Positions 1 to 8,970 of a stretch of DNA of 64,000 bases are shown piece after piece. How positions within the stretch are numbered: the first letter of the stretch is position 1; every line of letters starts with the position of its first letter. Source of the DNA: Prochlorococcus marinus str. MIT 9201 (lineage in GTDB: Bacteria > Cyanobacteriota > Cyanobacteriia > PCC-6307 > Cyanobiaceae); NCBI RefSeq assembly GCF_000759955.1, contig NZ_JNAL01000017.1, positions 62,001 through 126,000 on the forward strand, given 5' to 3'. The notes below the pieces were generated by a model. It saw only the letters and a list, made by a program, of their open reading frames with translations. It made no database searches and was not told the DNA's origin. Both the position numbers and the translations under genes were made by a program.

Positions 1-287
1 ACAGCTGGTCCTCTACTTGCATTTAATATTCTTTTTTGAATAGCTGTTTTATCAGCTAATTTCCCAATTATTCCTCCTAATGCATCAACTTCATGCACTA
101 ACTGACTTTTTGCTGGCCCGCCAACTGCAGGGTTACAAGGTTGCCAGGCAATCCTATCTAAATTGATTGTGAATAAGGCTGTAGAAAATCCTAATTTTGC
201 TGTTGTTATAGCTGCTTCGCATCCTGCATGTCCTCCTCCAATAACGATGATGTCAAAAGATTCATTTGTTGCTTGATGATCTTGCAT
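1..287 (-). CDS. mnmG: tRNA uridine-5-carboxymethylaminomethyl modification enzyme MnmG (GidA), N-terminal part
   Basis: MnmG works with MnmE to add a carboxymethylaminomethyl group to U34 of certain tRNAs, using FAD and NADH. Only the first 95 codons are present; the gene runs off the left edge. Visible are the N-terminal FAD-binding glycine motif [14 protein letters not shown] (about residues 14-27) and the conserved stretch with [10 protein letters not shown] (about residues 51-60), both typical of the family. The ATG at 287 is followed by ordinary MnmG sequence after about ten residues. dnaB ends 12 bases upstream on the same strand, so the two may be cotranscribed. Confidence 0.95.
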   Translation of the reverse strand, partial: MQDHQATNESFDIIVIGGGHAGCEAAITTAKLGFSTALFTINLDRIAWQPCNPAVGGPAKSQLVHEVDALGGIIGKLADKTAIQKRILNASRGPA

Positions 288-299
288 TTTAGGATCGAT

Positions 300-1682
300 T
301 TAATTAGCTAAATTCCTAAATCTCGTAAATTGAGGTTCAAATAATAATTTAACAGTTCCTACGGGCCCATTTCTATGTTTAGTGACAATGATCTCGGTAA
401 TTCCTCTATCTTCAGTCTCTGGATTGTAGTATTCATCTCTATAAATCATTAATACTAAATCTGCGTCTTGTTCAATAGACCCTGATTCTCTTAAATCGCT
501 TAACATTGGTCTTTTGTTTGTTCTAGACTCTACTCCTCTACTTAGTTGAGACAAAGCAACTACAGGTACTTTTAATTCTCTTGCCATGCTTTTGAGACCT
601 CTTGTTATCCTTGATAGTTCTTGCACTCTATTATCAGGGGTCGTTCCTTCCATTAATTGGAGATAATCAATTACGATTAATCCTAGTTCTTTTTTTTGTT
701 CAGCTATTAATCTTCTACATAGAGATCTCATCTCTAAAACACTTAAGTTAGGTTTGTCATCTATAAATATTGGTAATTGACCCAATGAATTGATACCTTC
801 TCCAAGTAATGGCCATTCATCTTGTTGCAATCTACCTGTTCTTAGCCTGCCACTTTCGATTCCAACTTCCATAGAAAGTAGCCTATATGTTAACTGTTCT
901 TTACTCATTTCAAGGCTAAATACGCATACAGGTAAATCTTGAGATTGTGCAACATTCTTAGCCAAATTAAGAACCATTGAAGTTTTCCCCATAGAAGGTC
1001 TTCCAGCAACAATTATTAAATCACTTCTTTGAAAGCCTTGAGTCATCGCATCAAGGTCATAAAAATTTACGGGAATTCCAGCTACTGAAGTACCTAATGA
1101 TCTCGACTCTATTTCATTGAAGGTGCTTGTAAGTATTTCAGCTGCTTGAGTCAGACCTTTTGAAGGTTTTTCTTGACTGATTTCAAATATTTTTTGCTCT
1201 GCTTTATCTAAAACTTCATAAGTATCTTGAGTTTGATCAAAACCTAGTTGAACCACTTCATTTCCAGATCTGATAAGTTGCCTTCTCATGAATTTGTCGT
1301 TAATTAAATTAGCAACTTGTTCTATGGAAGCTGTAGAGGAAACGTTTTCAACTAGTTCTACCAGTTTGCTGTTCCCTCCAATTTTTTCTAGTGATCCATT
1401 ATCTGCTAACCAAGCACTCATTGATGTTAAATCAGTTGGTTTGCCCTGGGTATGCAACATTAATGCTGTTCTATAAATCTCTTGATGAGCATTAATATAA
1501 AAAGCTTCAGGTTTAATTAAGTCCGCAATTCTTCCGATCGCGTCTGGATCAAGAAGTATGCCACCAAGAACGGCTTCCTCTGCTTGAACGTTTTGAGGAG
1601 GTACTAATCCAGAATTTTCACTATTAAAATCCTTTTTAAAATTTTTATTTTGCCCATTATTTGGAAAAGGTACGGAAACCAT
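300..1682 (-). CDS. dnaB: replicative DNA helicase DnaB
   Basis: DnaB is the hexameric helicase that unwinds DNA ahead of the replication fork. The 460-residue protein has the N-terminal helical domain (QNVQAEEAVLGG, about residues 30-41) that contacts primase, then a RecA-like domain with Walker A GRPSMGKTS near residues 227-235 and the Walker B region VIDYLQLM. Length matches intein-free DnaB. Several cyanobacterial dnaB genes, including that of Synechocystis, carry an intein at the ATPase core; none is present here. It lies between rplI upstream and mnmG downstream on the same strand. Confidence 0.98.
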   Translation of the reverse strand: MVSVPFPNNGQNKNFKKDFNSENSGLVPPQNVQAEEAVLGGILLDPDAIGRIADLIKPEAFYINAHQEIYRTALMLHTQGKPTDLTSMSAWLADNGSLEKIGGNSKLVELVENVSSTASIEQVANLINDKFMRRQLIRSGNEVVQLGFDQTQDTYEVLDKAEQKIFEISQEKPSKGLTQAAEILTSTFNEIESRSLGTSVAGIPVNFYDLDAMTQGFQRSDLIIVAGRPSMGKTSMVLNLAKNVAQSQDLPVCVFSLEMSKEQLTYRLLSMEVGIESGRLRTGRLQQDEWPLLGEGINSLGQLPIFIDDKPNLSVLEMRSLCRRLIAEQKKELGLIVIDYLQLMEGTTPDNRVQELSRITRGLKSMARELKVPVVALSQLSRGVESRTNKRPMLSDLRESGSIEQDADLVLMIYRDEYYNPETEDRGITEIIVTKHRNGPVGTVKLLFEPQFTRFRNLAN

Positions 1683-1740
1683 ATATTTAATTGCTTAGAT
1701 ATATACTCTGGCTACTTTTCAAAATAATGCAACAAATTGA

Positions 1741-2196
1741 TTAACTTGTTACTTCAATATTTACTTCTGCATTTACTTCTGCATGTAATTTTATTTTTGC
1801 AGTAAAAGAACCTAAATTATGAATGTCAGGAACTGTAATGTTTCTTCTATCAATTTCTTTTTTAGTTGCAGCCTCTATTGCTTCTGCAACATCCCCATTG
1901 GTAACAGTTCCAAAAAGTACACCATCTTCTCCAACCTGTTTTTTGATAGTGAACCTACCTATTGTAGATAATGCAGTTTGGAAATCTAAAGCTTCTTGCT
2001 TTAATTTATCAGCAGCAATTTTTTCTTTTTCTTTCTTCCTCTCGATTTGTTTGAGGACTGCTGGTGTTACATTCATTGCCTTGCCATAAGGTAATAGAAA
2101 ATTTCTTGCGTATCCAGGTGCTACTTCAACTAGATCTCCTTCTTTACCAAGTGATGCAATTGATTCAGTTAATGCGACTTGTATTCTTTTAGCCAT
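1741..2196 (-). CDS. rplI: 50S ribosomal protein L9
   Basis: L9 binds 23S rRNA at the base of the L1 stalk and supports reading-frame fidelity. The protein begins [20 protein letters not shown] and has the N-terminal [17 protein letters not shown] signature, the lysine-rich connecting helix, and a C-terminal domain. I chose the ATG at 2196 over an in-frame ATG five codons earlier (2211), because the family starts with this lysine/arginine-led beta strand. Product is 151 residues. It lies 58 bases upstream of dnaB on the same strand, the rplI-dnaB order seen in many bacteria. Confidence 0.97.
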   Translation of the reverse strand: MAKRIQVALTESIASLGKEGDLVEVAPGYARNFLLPYGKAMNVTPAVLKQIERKKEKEKIAADKLKQEALDFQTALSTIGRFTIKKQVGEDGVLFGTVTNGDVAEAIEAATKKEIDRRNITVPDIHNLGSFTAKIKLHAEVNAEVNIEVTS

Positions 2197-2216
2197 GAAA
2201 ATATTGATCAATATAG

Positions 2217-3155
2217 TTAATAATAAGACCTAGAGGGTAACTTTACTTTTTTTGCAAGACCAAATTTCGCAAGAATCTTAATATGTTCCCATGTTATATC
2301 AATTTGACCTCTAAATAATCCTTGTTTTGCCGAATTGGGAAATGCATGATGATTATTATGCCAACCTTCTCCAAATGTTAATGCAGCAACCCATGCATTG
2401 TTTTTAGATGAATCACCACTTTCAAATGGTGCTTTACCCCAACAATGCGTCGCGGAGTTTACTAGCCAAGTGATGTGATAAACAACCACAAGTCTCAATG
2501 GAATTCCCCAAAGGACTAAAGCCCAGCCTCCAACTCCTAATTTTTGACCTATTGCGAATAATGAAAGTCCAATAGGAATTTGTAAGAATAAAAAATATTT
2601 ATTTAAAAATCTATAGTATGGATCCTTGATTAAATCTGCACTTAGTTTTGGGACAGCTTTTAGTGCCTCAACGTCTTTAAACATCCAACCCATATGACTC
2701 CACCAGAAACCCTTTTTACTATTGTGATGATCTACTTCAGTATCTGAAAAAGAGTGGTGATGCCTATGTAAACCTACCCAATCTATCGGTCCATGCTGGC
2801 AACTTATAGCTCCACAGGTAGCAAAAAATCTTTCTAACCATCTTGGAACAATAAACGATCTGTGTGATAACAATCTGTGATATCCAAGAGTGACTCCTAA
2901 ACAAGCAGTTACCCAGTAAAAAAATAATAATGAAGTGACTGCAGGGAGACTCCAAAATTTTGGTTGTATAGCTACAAGAGAAAGAATATGAATTACAACC
3001 ATGAAAACTATTGTTCCCCAAGTTTTATGTAGTCTTGGAGGATATCTTTTTGAATGGCTGGAAGGTTCCAATAACTTTTCTGAGAGTTCTATGACTTTTT
3101 CAGCTGGAACAGGTTTTTTTAATTTTGCTGTTTCTTGGAAAATTACTGAATTCAT
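2217..3155 (-). CDS. desC: acyl-lipid delta-9 desaturase (DesC-type)
   Basis: This membrane di-iron desaturase most likely introduces the first double bond into acyl chains of membrane lipids. The 312-residue protein shows the three histidine boxes of the family: HRLLSH at 93-98, HRHHH at 130-134 and HNNHH at 266-270. Hydrophobic segments lie before box 1 and between boxes 2 and 3. Size and box spacing fit cyanobacterial DesC. Regioselectivity is taken from the family; the sequence does not prove it. It is divergent from an HTH-like gene at 3231, with a 75-base gap that contains a dyad (see 3196-3218). Confidence 0.9.
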   Translation of the reverse strand: MNSVIFQETAKLKKPVPAEKVIELSEKLLEPSSHSKRYPPRLHKTWGTIVFMVVIHILSLVAIQPKFWSLPAVTSLLFFYWVTACLGVTLGYHRLLSHRSFIVPRWLERFFATCGAISCQHGPIDWVGLHRHHHSFSDTEVDHHNSKKGFWWSHMGWMFKDVEALKAVPKLSADLIKDPYYRFLNKYFLFLQIPIGLSLFAIGQKLGVGGWALVLWGIPLRLVVVYHITWLVNSATHCWGKAPFESGDSSKNNAWVAALTFGEGWHNNHHAFPNSAKQGLFRGQIDITWEHIKILAKFGLAKKVKLPSRSYY

Positions 3156-3195
3156 GATATTGAAATACTATTTTCAAAATTACCGATATGTAATA

Positions 3196-3218
3196 TTATC
3201 ATACTATACTATTGATAA
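3196..3218. promoter_or_regulatory. inverted repeat in the desC / HTH-gene divergent promoter
   Basis: TTATCA (3196-3201) and TGATAA (3213-3218) form a perfect 6-base inverted repeat with an 11-base spacer, centred at 3207 in a 75-base divergent gap. The spacer holds TATACT (3205-3210), a good -10 for the plus-strand gene at 3231. The left arm overlaps a GATAAT that could be a -10 for desC. The layout fits an operator, but short dyads are common in DNA this AT-rich. Confidence 0.3.
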
Positions 3219-3230
3219 GTTTAATTATCT

Positions 3231-3929
3231 GTGAGTCTCGGATATCGCGATAAATTATCTAGAGGTCGAAGGGCTATGGCTCATTTGATACACCTCTGGC
3301 ATGAAAGAAATGGATGGTCTCATAGAGTTTTGCCATTACTTGCTGAAGTTCTTGATTTAGGTAAAGTTCATAATTCGCAAATTTCTAATCTTAGAAACGG
3401 GAAGTTATCTTCGCCAGGTCCTGAAGTTTTTCTTGCTTTAGCTCAAGTTAATACGATTCTTGATCAAGGTATAGAAAAAATCAGGGATCGTTTTGAAAGT
3501 GATTATCCAGAGTTATGGAAATCTTTAGAAGAGTCTGCATTACCCCTAAAAAATGATTCTGGTAATCCATTGTCGGCCGGGGAGTTATTCGAGATATTTT
3601 CAGGATTAAAATCTTTACCTTCATCTTTTGACTGGTACATAGAAGATGAAGAAGCTTCTGCTTTAAGTGATTCTCTTTCAGTGCATTTTTGTCAGAATAA
3701 GGCCTGGAGATCATGTAAAGTTAAAGTAATGGAAGCCTATGCTGTCACTAAATCTGCTCGTAGAGAACGTTTTGCTGAGGTAATAGCAGGAATTAGAGAT
3801 TATACGGCAGAAGAATTAGATGCAGAACTACTCGATTTGTATGAGGCTTCAAAAAAACTTTCTTATTTTCAGGGTAGGGGACCTAATGCTTTCCTTGTAG
3901 AATTAAGAAATTTAGCTTCTGAAAAATAA
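3231..3929 (+). CDS. conserved hypothetical protein with HTH-like N-terminus
   Basis: A 232-residue soluble protein, GTG start. I do not recognise a named family. The segment at about residues 47-72 (HNSQISNLRNGK followed by SPGPEVFLALAQVN) resembles the recognition helix and following helices of Cro/Xre-type DNA-binding domains. The remainder is acidic and helical with no enzyme motif that I can see. It is divergent from desC and precedes the PLP lyase gene at 3947 by 17 bases, so it probably heads the lyase-gcvH-gcvP run. It may be a DNA-binding regulator; this rests on the short helix pattern only. The GTG is preferred because it follows a plausible -10 by 20 bases. Confidence 0.75.
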   Translation: MSLGYRDKLSRGRRAMAHLIHLWHERNGWSHRVLPLLAEVLDLGKVHNSQISNLRNGKLSSPGPEVFLALAQVNTILDQGIEKIRDRFESDYPELWKSLEESALPLKNDSGNPLSAGELFEIFSGLKSLPSSFDWYIEDEEASALSDSLSVHFCQNKAWRSCKVKVMEAYAVTKSARRERFAEVIAGIRDYTAEELDAELLDLYEASKKLSYFQGRGPNAFLVELRNLASEK

Positions 3930-3946
3930 TATTATTTTTGTAATAA

Positions 3947-5239
3947 ATGATAATAAACAATAACTTAAAACTGGCTGAAAACGCTGTCCTTTCTGTCGAA
4001 GAAAGTTTAAGTAAAGTTTTCCAAGAAAGATCTAATCAGGTTTTTCAGAAATTAGAAAATATTTTGACAATTTTTAAGGAAGAAAAAGTTTCTACTAGTC
4101 ATTTCAATCAATCTTCTGGTAGTGGTCATGATGATATATCTAGAGAAAAAATTGATGCGGTTTTTGCAAGATTTTTTCTAGCTGAAAAGGCAGCTGTAAG
4201 GATGCAATTTGTAAGTGGAACGCATGCAATAAGTTCTGTCTTATATGGAATTCTTAGACCTGGAGATGTGATGTTATCTCTAACAGGACAACCATATGAC
4301 ACATTAGAAGAAGTGATAGGGATAAGGGGAGGAGGTAAAGGCTCACTCAAAGATTTTGATATTGAATATAAGCAAATAAATATCTGCGAGAATTTTGATT
4401 CTTTTGAAGAAAAAATTATTCATTTTTTTAAAGAAAATTCATGCAAATTAGTATTTATACAAAAAAGCTGTGGATATAGTTGGAGAAAATCTCTTACGAA
4501 TGATCAGATAAAGAAAATTTGCAGTTTGATTCATTCTTTTGATCCTAACTGCATATGTTTTGTCGATAATTGTTATGGGGAGCTTGTTGAAGATAGTGAA
4601 CCAATTTCTAAAGGAGCAAATATAATTGCTGGATCATTGATTAAAAATTTAGGAGGAACAATCGTTCCTACTGGTGGGTACGTTGCAGGAGATGCAGAGT
4701 TAGTTGAGATGGCGTGTTCTAGATTAACCTCACCAGGTATTGGTTCATCTGCAGGAATAAATTTCGGACTGGGAAGATTAATTTTGCAGGGTTTGTTTTT
4801 AGCACCACAAATTGTTCACGAATCACTAAAAGGTGCTGATATGGTTGCAGCAGTTTTTAAAAATTTGGGATTTAAGGTTTTGCCAGAGCCAGCAACTTAT
4901 AGATCTGATCTTATTCAGTCAGTAAGATTGAATAATCCTGATTTGGTACAAAAAGTTTGTCAATCTTTCCAAAATTCTTCACCAGTAGATTCTTTTCTTA
5001 ATGTTGTTCCATCATCAATGGATGGATATGATTCAAAATTATTAATGGCAGGAGGTACATTTATTGAAGGTAGTACAAGTGAATTTTCCGCCGATGCTCC
5101 TCTAAGAGATCCTTACAATATTTTTGTTCAAGGTGGTTCTCACATCGCTCACATCAAAATTGCACTAATTCAATTATTATCTGAACTATTAGAGGAAAAA
5201 TTAATTTCAAAAGATTCTCTACTTTTTTTATCAACTTAA
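3947..5239 (+). CDS. PLP-dependent methionine gamma-lyase-like protein (aluminum-resistance family)
   Basis: A 430-residue fold-type I PLP enzyme of the family annotated as aluminum resistance protein / methionine gamma-lyase-like. Visible are FVSGTHAISSVLYGILRPGD near residues 88-107, the PLP-ring aspartate in FVDNCYGE (D207) and the Schiff-base lysine in AGSLIKNLGG (K233). The substrate is uncertain; the family name comes from early annotation, and a carbon-sulfur lyase role is only inferred. It ends 2 bases before gcvH, so it is very likely cotranscribed with the glycine cleavage genes. Confidence 0.88.
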   Translation: MIINNNLKLAENAVLSVEESLSKVFQERSNQVFQKLENILTIFKEEKVSTSHFNQSSGSGHDDISREKIDAVFARFFLAEKAAVRMQFVSGTHAISSVLYGILRPGDVMLSLTGQPYDTLEEVIGIRGGGKGSLKDFDIEYKQINICENFDSFEEKIIHFFKENSCKLVFIQKSCGYSWRKSLTNDQIKKICSLIHSFDPNCICFVDNCYGELVEDSEPISKGANIIAGSLIKNLGGTIVPTGGYVAGDAELVEMACSRLTSPGIGSSAGINFGLGRLILQGLFLAPQIVHESLKGADMVAAVFKNLGFKVLPEPATYRSDLIQSVRLNNPDLVQKVCQSFQNSSPVDSFLNVVPSSMDGYDSKLLMAGGTFIEGSTSEFSADAPLRDPYNIFVQGGSHIAHIKIALIQLLSELLEEKLISKDSLLFLST

Positions 5240-5241
5240 TC

Positions 5242-5631
5242 ATGTCTTACCAGTTTCCAGACAACTTTAACTATGCTGATACCCATGAGTATGTCTTAGA
5301 AGAAAATGGATTATTAAAAATTGGAGTTAGTGAATTTGCTATAGATCAATTAGGAGATATTGTTTTTGTTGAGTTAGCTGATCAAGGGAAGACTTTAGAG
5401 AAAGGTGAGACTTTTGGAACAATAGAATCTGTTAAGGCCGTTGAGGAAGTCTACCTGCCTTTTACAGGTGAAATAGTATCTGTAAATGAAAGTGTTATTG
5501 ATAACCCTGAGCTTTTACAGAATGATCCGATTGGAGAAGGTTGGTTAGTCATTTTGAAACCAGAAGCAGAAGTATCAATTACTGATTTGATGACTTCTGA
5601 GGAATATAAATCAAAGGTTGTACCAAAATAA
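5242..5631 (+). CDS. gcvH: glycine cleavage system H protein
   Basis: GcvH is the lipoyl carrier that shuttles the aminomethyl intermediate between P, T and L proteins of the glycine cleavage complex. The 129-residue protein has the lipoylation site GTIESVKAVEEV with lysine K65, and the usual start with ADTHEYV. Length matches the family. It lies 2 bases after the PLP lyase and 45 bases before gcvP. In cyanobacteria this system handles glycine from photorespiration. gcvT is not in this window. Confidence 0.98.
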   Translation: MSYQFPDNFNYADTHEYVLEENGLLKIGVSEFAIDQLGDIVFVELADQGKTLEKGETFGTIESVKAVEEVYLPFTGEIVSVNESVIDNPELLQNDPIGEGWLVILKPEAEVSITDLMTSEEYKSKVVPK

Positions 5632-5676
5632 GGCAAACTTTTTAAAAAGAGCTATTTTAAAGAAAAATATTTTAAT

Positions 5677-8586
5677 ATGACTTCCAAATTTGGGTCCGAT
5701 TTGTTTGTAGATAGGCATCTGGGGTTAGGAGATAATGATGAGAGAATTATGCTAAACAAGCTTGGTTTTAATAATATTGATCAATTTATAAACCAAGTTA
5801 TTCCTCAAGATATTCAGCTTGAAGATAAATCTTCAGAAATTCTGCCCCAAGGTTGTTCAGAAATTGAGGCATTAAATGAATTAGAAGAGATTGCGAAGAA
5901 GAATATCAAAATGAGATCACTTATAGGTCTTGGTTACTATGACAATCACATGCCTAAAGTAATTCAAAGACATGTTCTCGAAAATCCTAGGTGGTACACA
6001 TCCTATACTCCATATCAAGCAGAAATTGCACAAGGAAGATTAGAAGCTTTATTTAATTTTCAGACTATTGTTTGTGAACTAACAGGATTCCCTGTCGCCA
6101 ATTCATCTTTGTTAGATGAGGGCACTGCTGCTGCAGAAGCTATGGCCATGAGTTTTGCTGCAAGAAAAAATAAATCTTCAAAAGTGTACTTAGTGGAATC
6201 AAATGTTTTTGATCATACTTTTAATGTGCTACAAACCAGAGCAAAACCTCTGGGCATATCCTTAAGACGTTTTACTCAAAGCAATCTTCCTAATCACGAT
6301 GATGTCTTTGGAATTTTGTTACAATTACCCGGTAAAAATGGTGAATTATTTGATCCCACATTTTTAATATCCCAAGCACATAGATCAGAAATTATTGTAA
6401 CGGCTTGTATTGATCCACTTGCACAAGTCTTAATCAAACCAATTTCTGAATTTGGTGTTGATGTAGCAGTGGGTAGTATGCAAAGATTTGGTGTTCCAAT
6501 GGGTTTTGGTGGCCCCCATGCAGCATATTTTGCATGTAGCGAAAAATATAAAAGGCTGATACCTGGAAGAATTGTTGGACAAACTCTTTCTAAAAATGGA
6601 GAAAAGTCTTTAAGACTTGCATTGCAAACAAGAGAGCAACATATTAGAAGGGAGAAGGCCACTAGTAATATTTGTACCGCTCAATCATTATTAGCCATAA
6701 TTTCTTCTTTTTATGCTATTTATCATGGCCCCTCTGGATTAACGCAAATTGCTAAGAGATTAGTAGAGTTGAGAATAAATTTAGAATCATGTTTAGTTGA
6801 TTTAGGTTTTGATATACCTGATGGGATTAGATTTGATAGTGTTGATGTTTATTCTGAGCATTCCCAAAAGATCCATAATGAAGCGTTAAAAAATGGCTAT
6901 AACTTTAGAATTTTGCCCTTGGGATCAACTATTGAAGATTCAACTGGCTTTGGGATCTCTTTAGATGAGCTTAGTAATGAAAAAGAAATCAAAGATATTT
7001 TGACTTTTATAGCAAACCTCATAGAAAAAAAAGAAGATTTAGAGCATATAAAATTTGATAAAGGATTTCATCTTGAAAGTTTAGCTTTGAGATCTACTGA
7101 ATGGATGCAGCAAGATATATTTATAAATTATCAAAGTGAAACTGAATTAATGAGATATATATTCCGACTTGCTGAAAAAGATTTTTCTTTGGTAGATGGA
7201 ATGATGCCATTAGGAAGCTGTACTATGAAGTTAAATTCTGCAGCAGAGTTAAATCCAGTCTCTTGGGCTAATTTATCTTCCATTCATCCTTTTTCTCCAC
7301 CAGATCAAACAAGGGGCTATTCAAAAATTATATCTGACCTAGAAAAATGGATAAGTGATATTGTTGGTTTAAAATCAGTTTCTTTTCAACCAAATGCAGG
7401 CTCCCAAGGAGAGTTTGCAGGCTTATTGGCAATAAACTCTTATTTTGAATCAAAAGGCGAACTTTTAAGAAAAAAATGTTTAATTCCTAAAAGTGCTCAT
7501 GGAACAAATCCTGCCAGTGCCGTTATGGCAGGCTTTGATGTTTTAACTGTTGAATGTGATGACGAAGGAAATATTGATTTTCAAGATTTGTCGATCAAGG
7601 TCAAGAAATTTGATAACCAAATTGGAGCTCTTATGTTGACCTATCCCTCTACTCATGGAGTTTTTGAATTACAAATTAGAAAGATATGTGAATTAATTCA
7701 TTCTGTTGGAGGATTTGTCTATTTAGATGGAGCAAATTTGAACGCTCAGGTTGGATTATGCAAACCCGGGAAATACGGTGTTGATGTTTGTCATTTGAAT
7801 TTACATAAAACATTCTGTATTCCACATGGAGGTGGTGGTCCAGGAGTAGGTCCAGTAGCTGCATCAGAAACTTTAAGCCCATTTCTTCCTACTCATTCTT
7901 TAATGGATAATAAATTCTTTAATAGTTCCAATTACGTATCTTCTGCCAAGCATGGGAGTGCAAGTATTCTTCCAATAAGTTGGATGTATATAAAAATGGC
8001 TGGTCTTAGTGGTTTAAGGAAAGCAACTTCGCATGCAATTTTATCTGCAAATTATATTGCGCATTCTTTAAAGCATAAATTTAAGATTCTTTATAAAGGA
8101 AAAAATAATTTTGTTGCACATGAATGTATTTTAGATTTTAGAGATTTAAAATCCAAAACCGGTTTGAGTGTAAATGATTTAGCTAAAAGATTAATAGATT
8201 ATAGTTTTCATGCCCCAACTATAAGTTGGCCAGTTCCAGAGACCATAATGATAGAGCCAACTGAAAGTGAAGGTTTGGCAGAATTAGATAGATTTTGTGA
8301 GGCTATGCTATTGATCGGAGAAGAAATCAGTGAAATAGAAAATAATATTGAATTAAAAAATAATAATGTAATAAGTAATGCTCCCCATACGCTGAAAGAG
8401 TTGATCGCAGATAATTGGCATTATCCTTATTCAAGAGAAAAAGCTTCTTTTCCTTATAAAACTCCAACAGCTATTAAGTTTTGGTCCACAGTTTCTAGGA
8501 TTAACAATGCATACGGCGATCGCAATTTAATTTGTTCTTGTAATGTAAATCATGGAGAGAAGTTAGAAGAAAAAAAATGTGCTTAA
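5677..8586 (+). CDS. gcvP: glycine dehydrogenase (decarboxylating), P protein
   Basis: GcvP decarboxylates glycine with PLP and passes the aminomethyl group to lipoylated GcvH. The 969-residue protein is the fused homodimeric type with both halves. The N-terminal half has GLGYYDNHMPKVI and a P-protein DEGTAAAEAM motif; the C-terminal half has HGTNPASAVMAG and the PLP lysine K711 in NLHKTF, followed by the glycine-rich PHGGGGPGVGP loop. It is the last gene of the lyase-gcvH-gcvP run and is followed by a small hairpin at 8586. Confidence 0.98.
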   Translation: MTSKFGSDLFVDRHLGLGDNDERIMLNKLGFNNIDQFINQVIPQDIQLEDKSSEILPQGCSEIEALNELEEIAKKNIKMRSLIGLGYYDNHMPKVIQRHVLENPRWYTSYTPYQAEIAQGRLEALFNFQTIVCELTGFPVANSSLLDEGTAAAEAMAMSFAARKNKSSKVYLVESNVFDHTFNVLQTRAKPLGISLRRFTQSNLPNHDDVFGILLQLPGKNGELFDPTFLISQAHRSEIIVTACIDPLAQVLIKPISEFGVDVAVGSMQRFGVPMGFGGPHAAYFACSEKYKRLIPGRIVGQTLSKNGEKSLRLALQTREQHIRREKATSNICTAQSLLAIISSFYAIYHGPSGLTQIAKRLVELRINLESCLVDLGFDIPDGIRFDSVDVYSEHSQKIHNEALKNGYNFRILPLGSTIEDSTGFGISLDELSNEKEIKDILTFIANLIEKKEDLEHIKFDKGFHLESLALRSTEWMQQDIFINYQSETELMRYIFRLAEKDFSLVDGMMPLGSCTMKLNSAAELNPVSWANLSSIHPFSPPDQTRGYSKIISDLEKWISDIVGLKSVSFQPNAGSQGEFAGLLAINSYFESKGELLRKKCLIPKSAHGTNPASAVMAGFDVLTVECDDEGNIDFQDLSIKVKKFDNQIGALMLTYPSTHGVFELQIRKICELIHSVGGFVYLDGANLNAQVGLCKPGKYGVDVCHLNLHKTFCIPHGGGGPGVGPVAASETLSPFLPTHSLMDNKFFNSSNYVSSAKHGSASILPISWMYIKMAGLSGLRKATSHAILSANYIAHSLKHKFKILYKGKNNFVAHECILDFRDLKSKTGLSVNDLAKRLIDYSFHAPTISWPVPETIMIEPTESEGLAELDRFCEAMLLIGEEISEIENNIELKNNNVISNAPHTLKELIADNWHYPYSREKASFPYKTPTAIKFWSTVSRINNAYGDRNLICSCNVNHGEKLEEKKCA

Positions 8587-8601
8587 AGGACTAGCGTCCT
8601 T
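8586..8601 (+). terminator. short hairpin directly after gcvP
   Basis: AAGGAC (8586-8591), a TAGC loop and GTCCTT (8596-8601) form a perfect 6-base-pair stem starting at the last base of the gcvP stop codon. The tail is T-rich but interrupted, so it may be a weak terminator or a 3'-end stabiliser. Hairpins of this GC content are scarce in this window. Confidence 0.35.
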
Positions 8602-8715
8602 GTATTTACTCAGGTATTATCAATGTGAATAAAAATTTAATATTTTCTTATAGAATTTTTTTAAATTTTTTTATTAAAATAATCGAGCATCAAATTTTTT
8701 GGGGTATTTGAAGCT

Positions 8716-8964
8716 ATGACCAAAGATTTTAAAACTGGTAATGTTAAGCACCTGCCAGTGAAAAATGTCGACTTACCAAATTTTGTCAATAATTTTTCAG
8801 AAGATAACTCAAATATTAGTTCCATTGAGGGAACTAATGTTATAAGAGTACCTTTTGGTAAAAAATTTCCAAAGAAAAAAAGGCCTGAAAAGAATCAAAA
8901 TATCGCTACTTTAATACTTCCTTTAAGTTCATATAGTAATCCTACCCCTCCACACGTAGCATAA
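8716..8964 (+). CDS. small hypothetical protein
   Basis: An 82-residue protein I do not recognise. It has no signal peptide or membrane segment, an Asn/Ser-rich middle, a basic patch GKKFPKKKRPEK at about residues 50-61, and a Pro-containing C-terminus. It stands alone after a 129-base gap from gcvP and ends 6 bases from the convergent sqdX stop. Codon use looks like its neighbours. An ATG start and lack of a competing frame make it a plausible gene, but no function can be assigned. Confidence 0.6.
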   Translation: MTKDFKTGNVKHLPVKNVDLPNFVNNFSEDNSNISSIEGTNVIRVPFGKKFPKKKRPEKNQNIATLILPLSSYSNPTPPHVA

Positions 8965-8970
8965 TTTAAA

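Noticed and set aside
5632-5676. Glycine riboswitch before gcvP
   Set aside because: The gap is only 45 bases, too short for the known aptamer, and no conserved core is visible.
6294-6662. Minus-strand frame of 122 codons inside gcvP
   Set aside because: Antisense shadow of a conserved enzyme, no recognisable domain.
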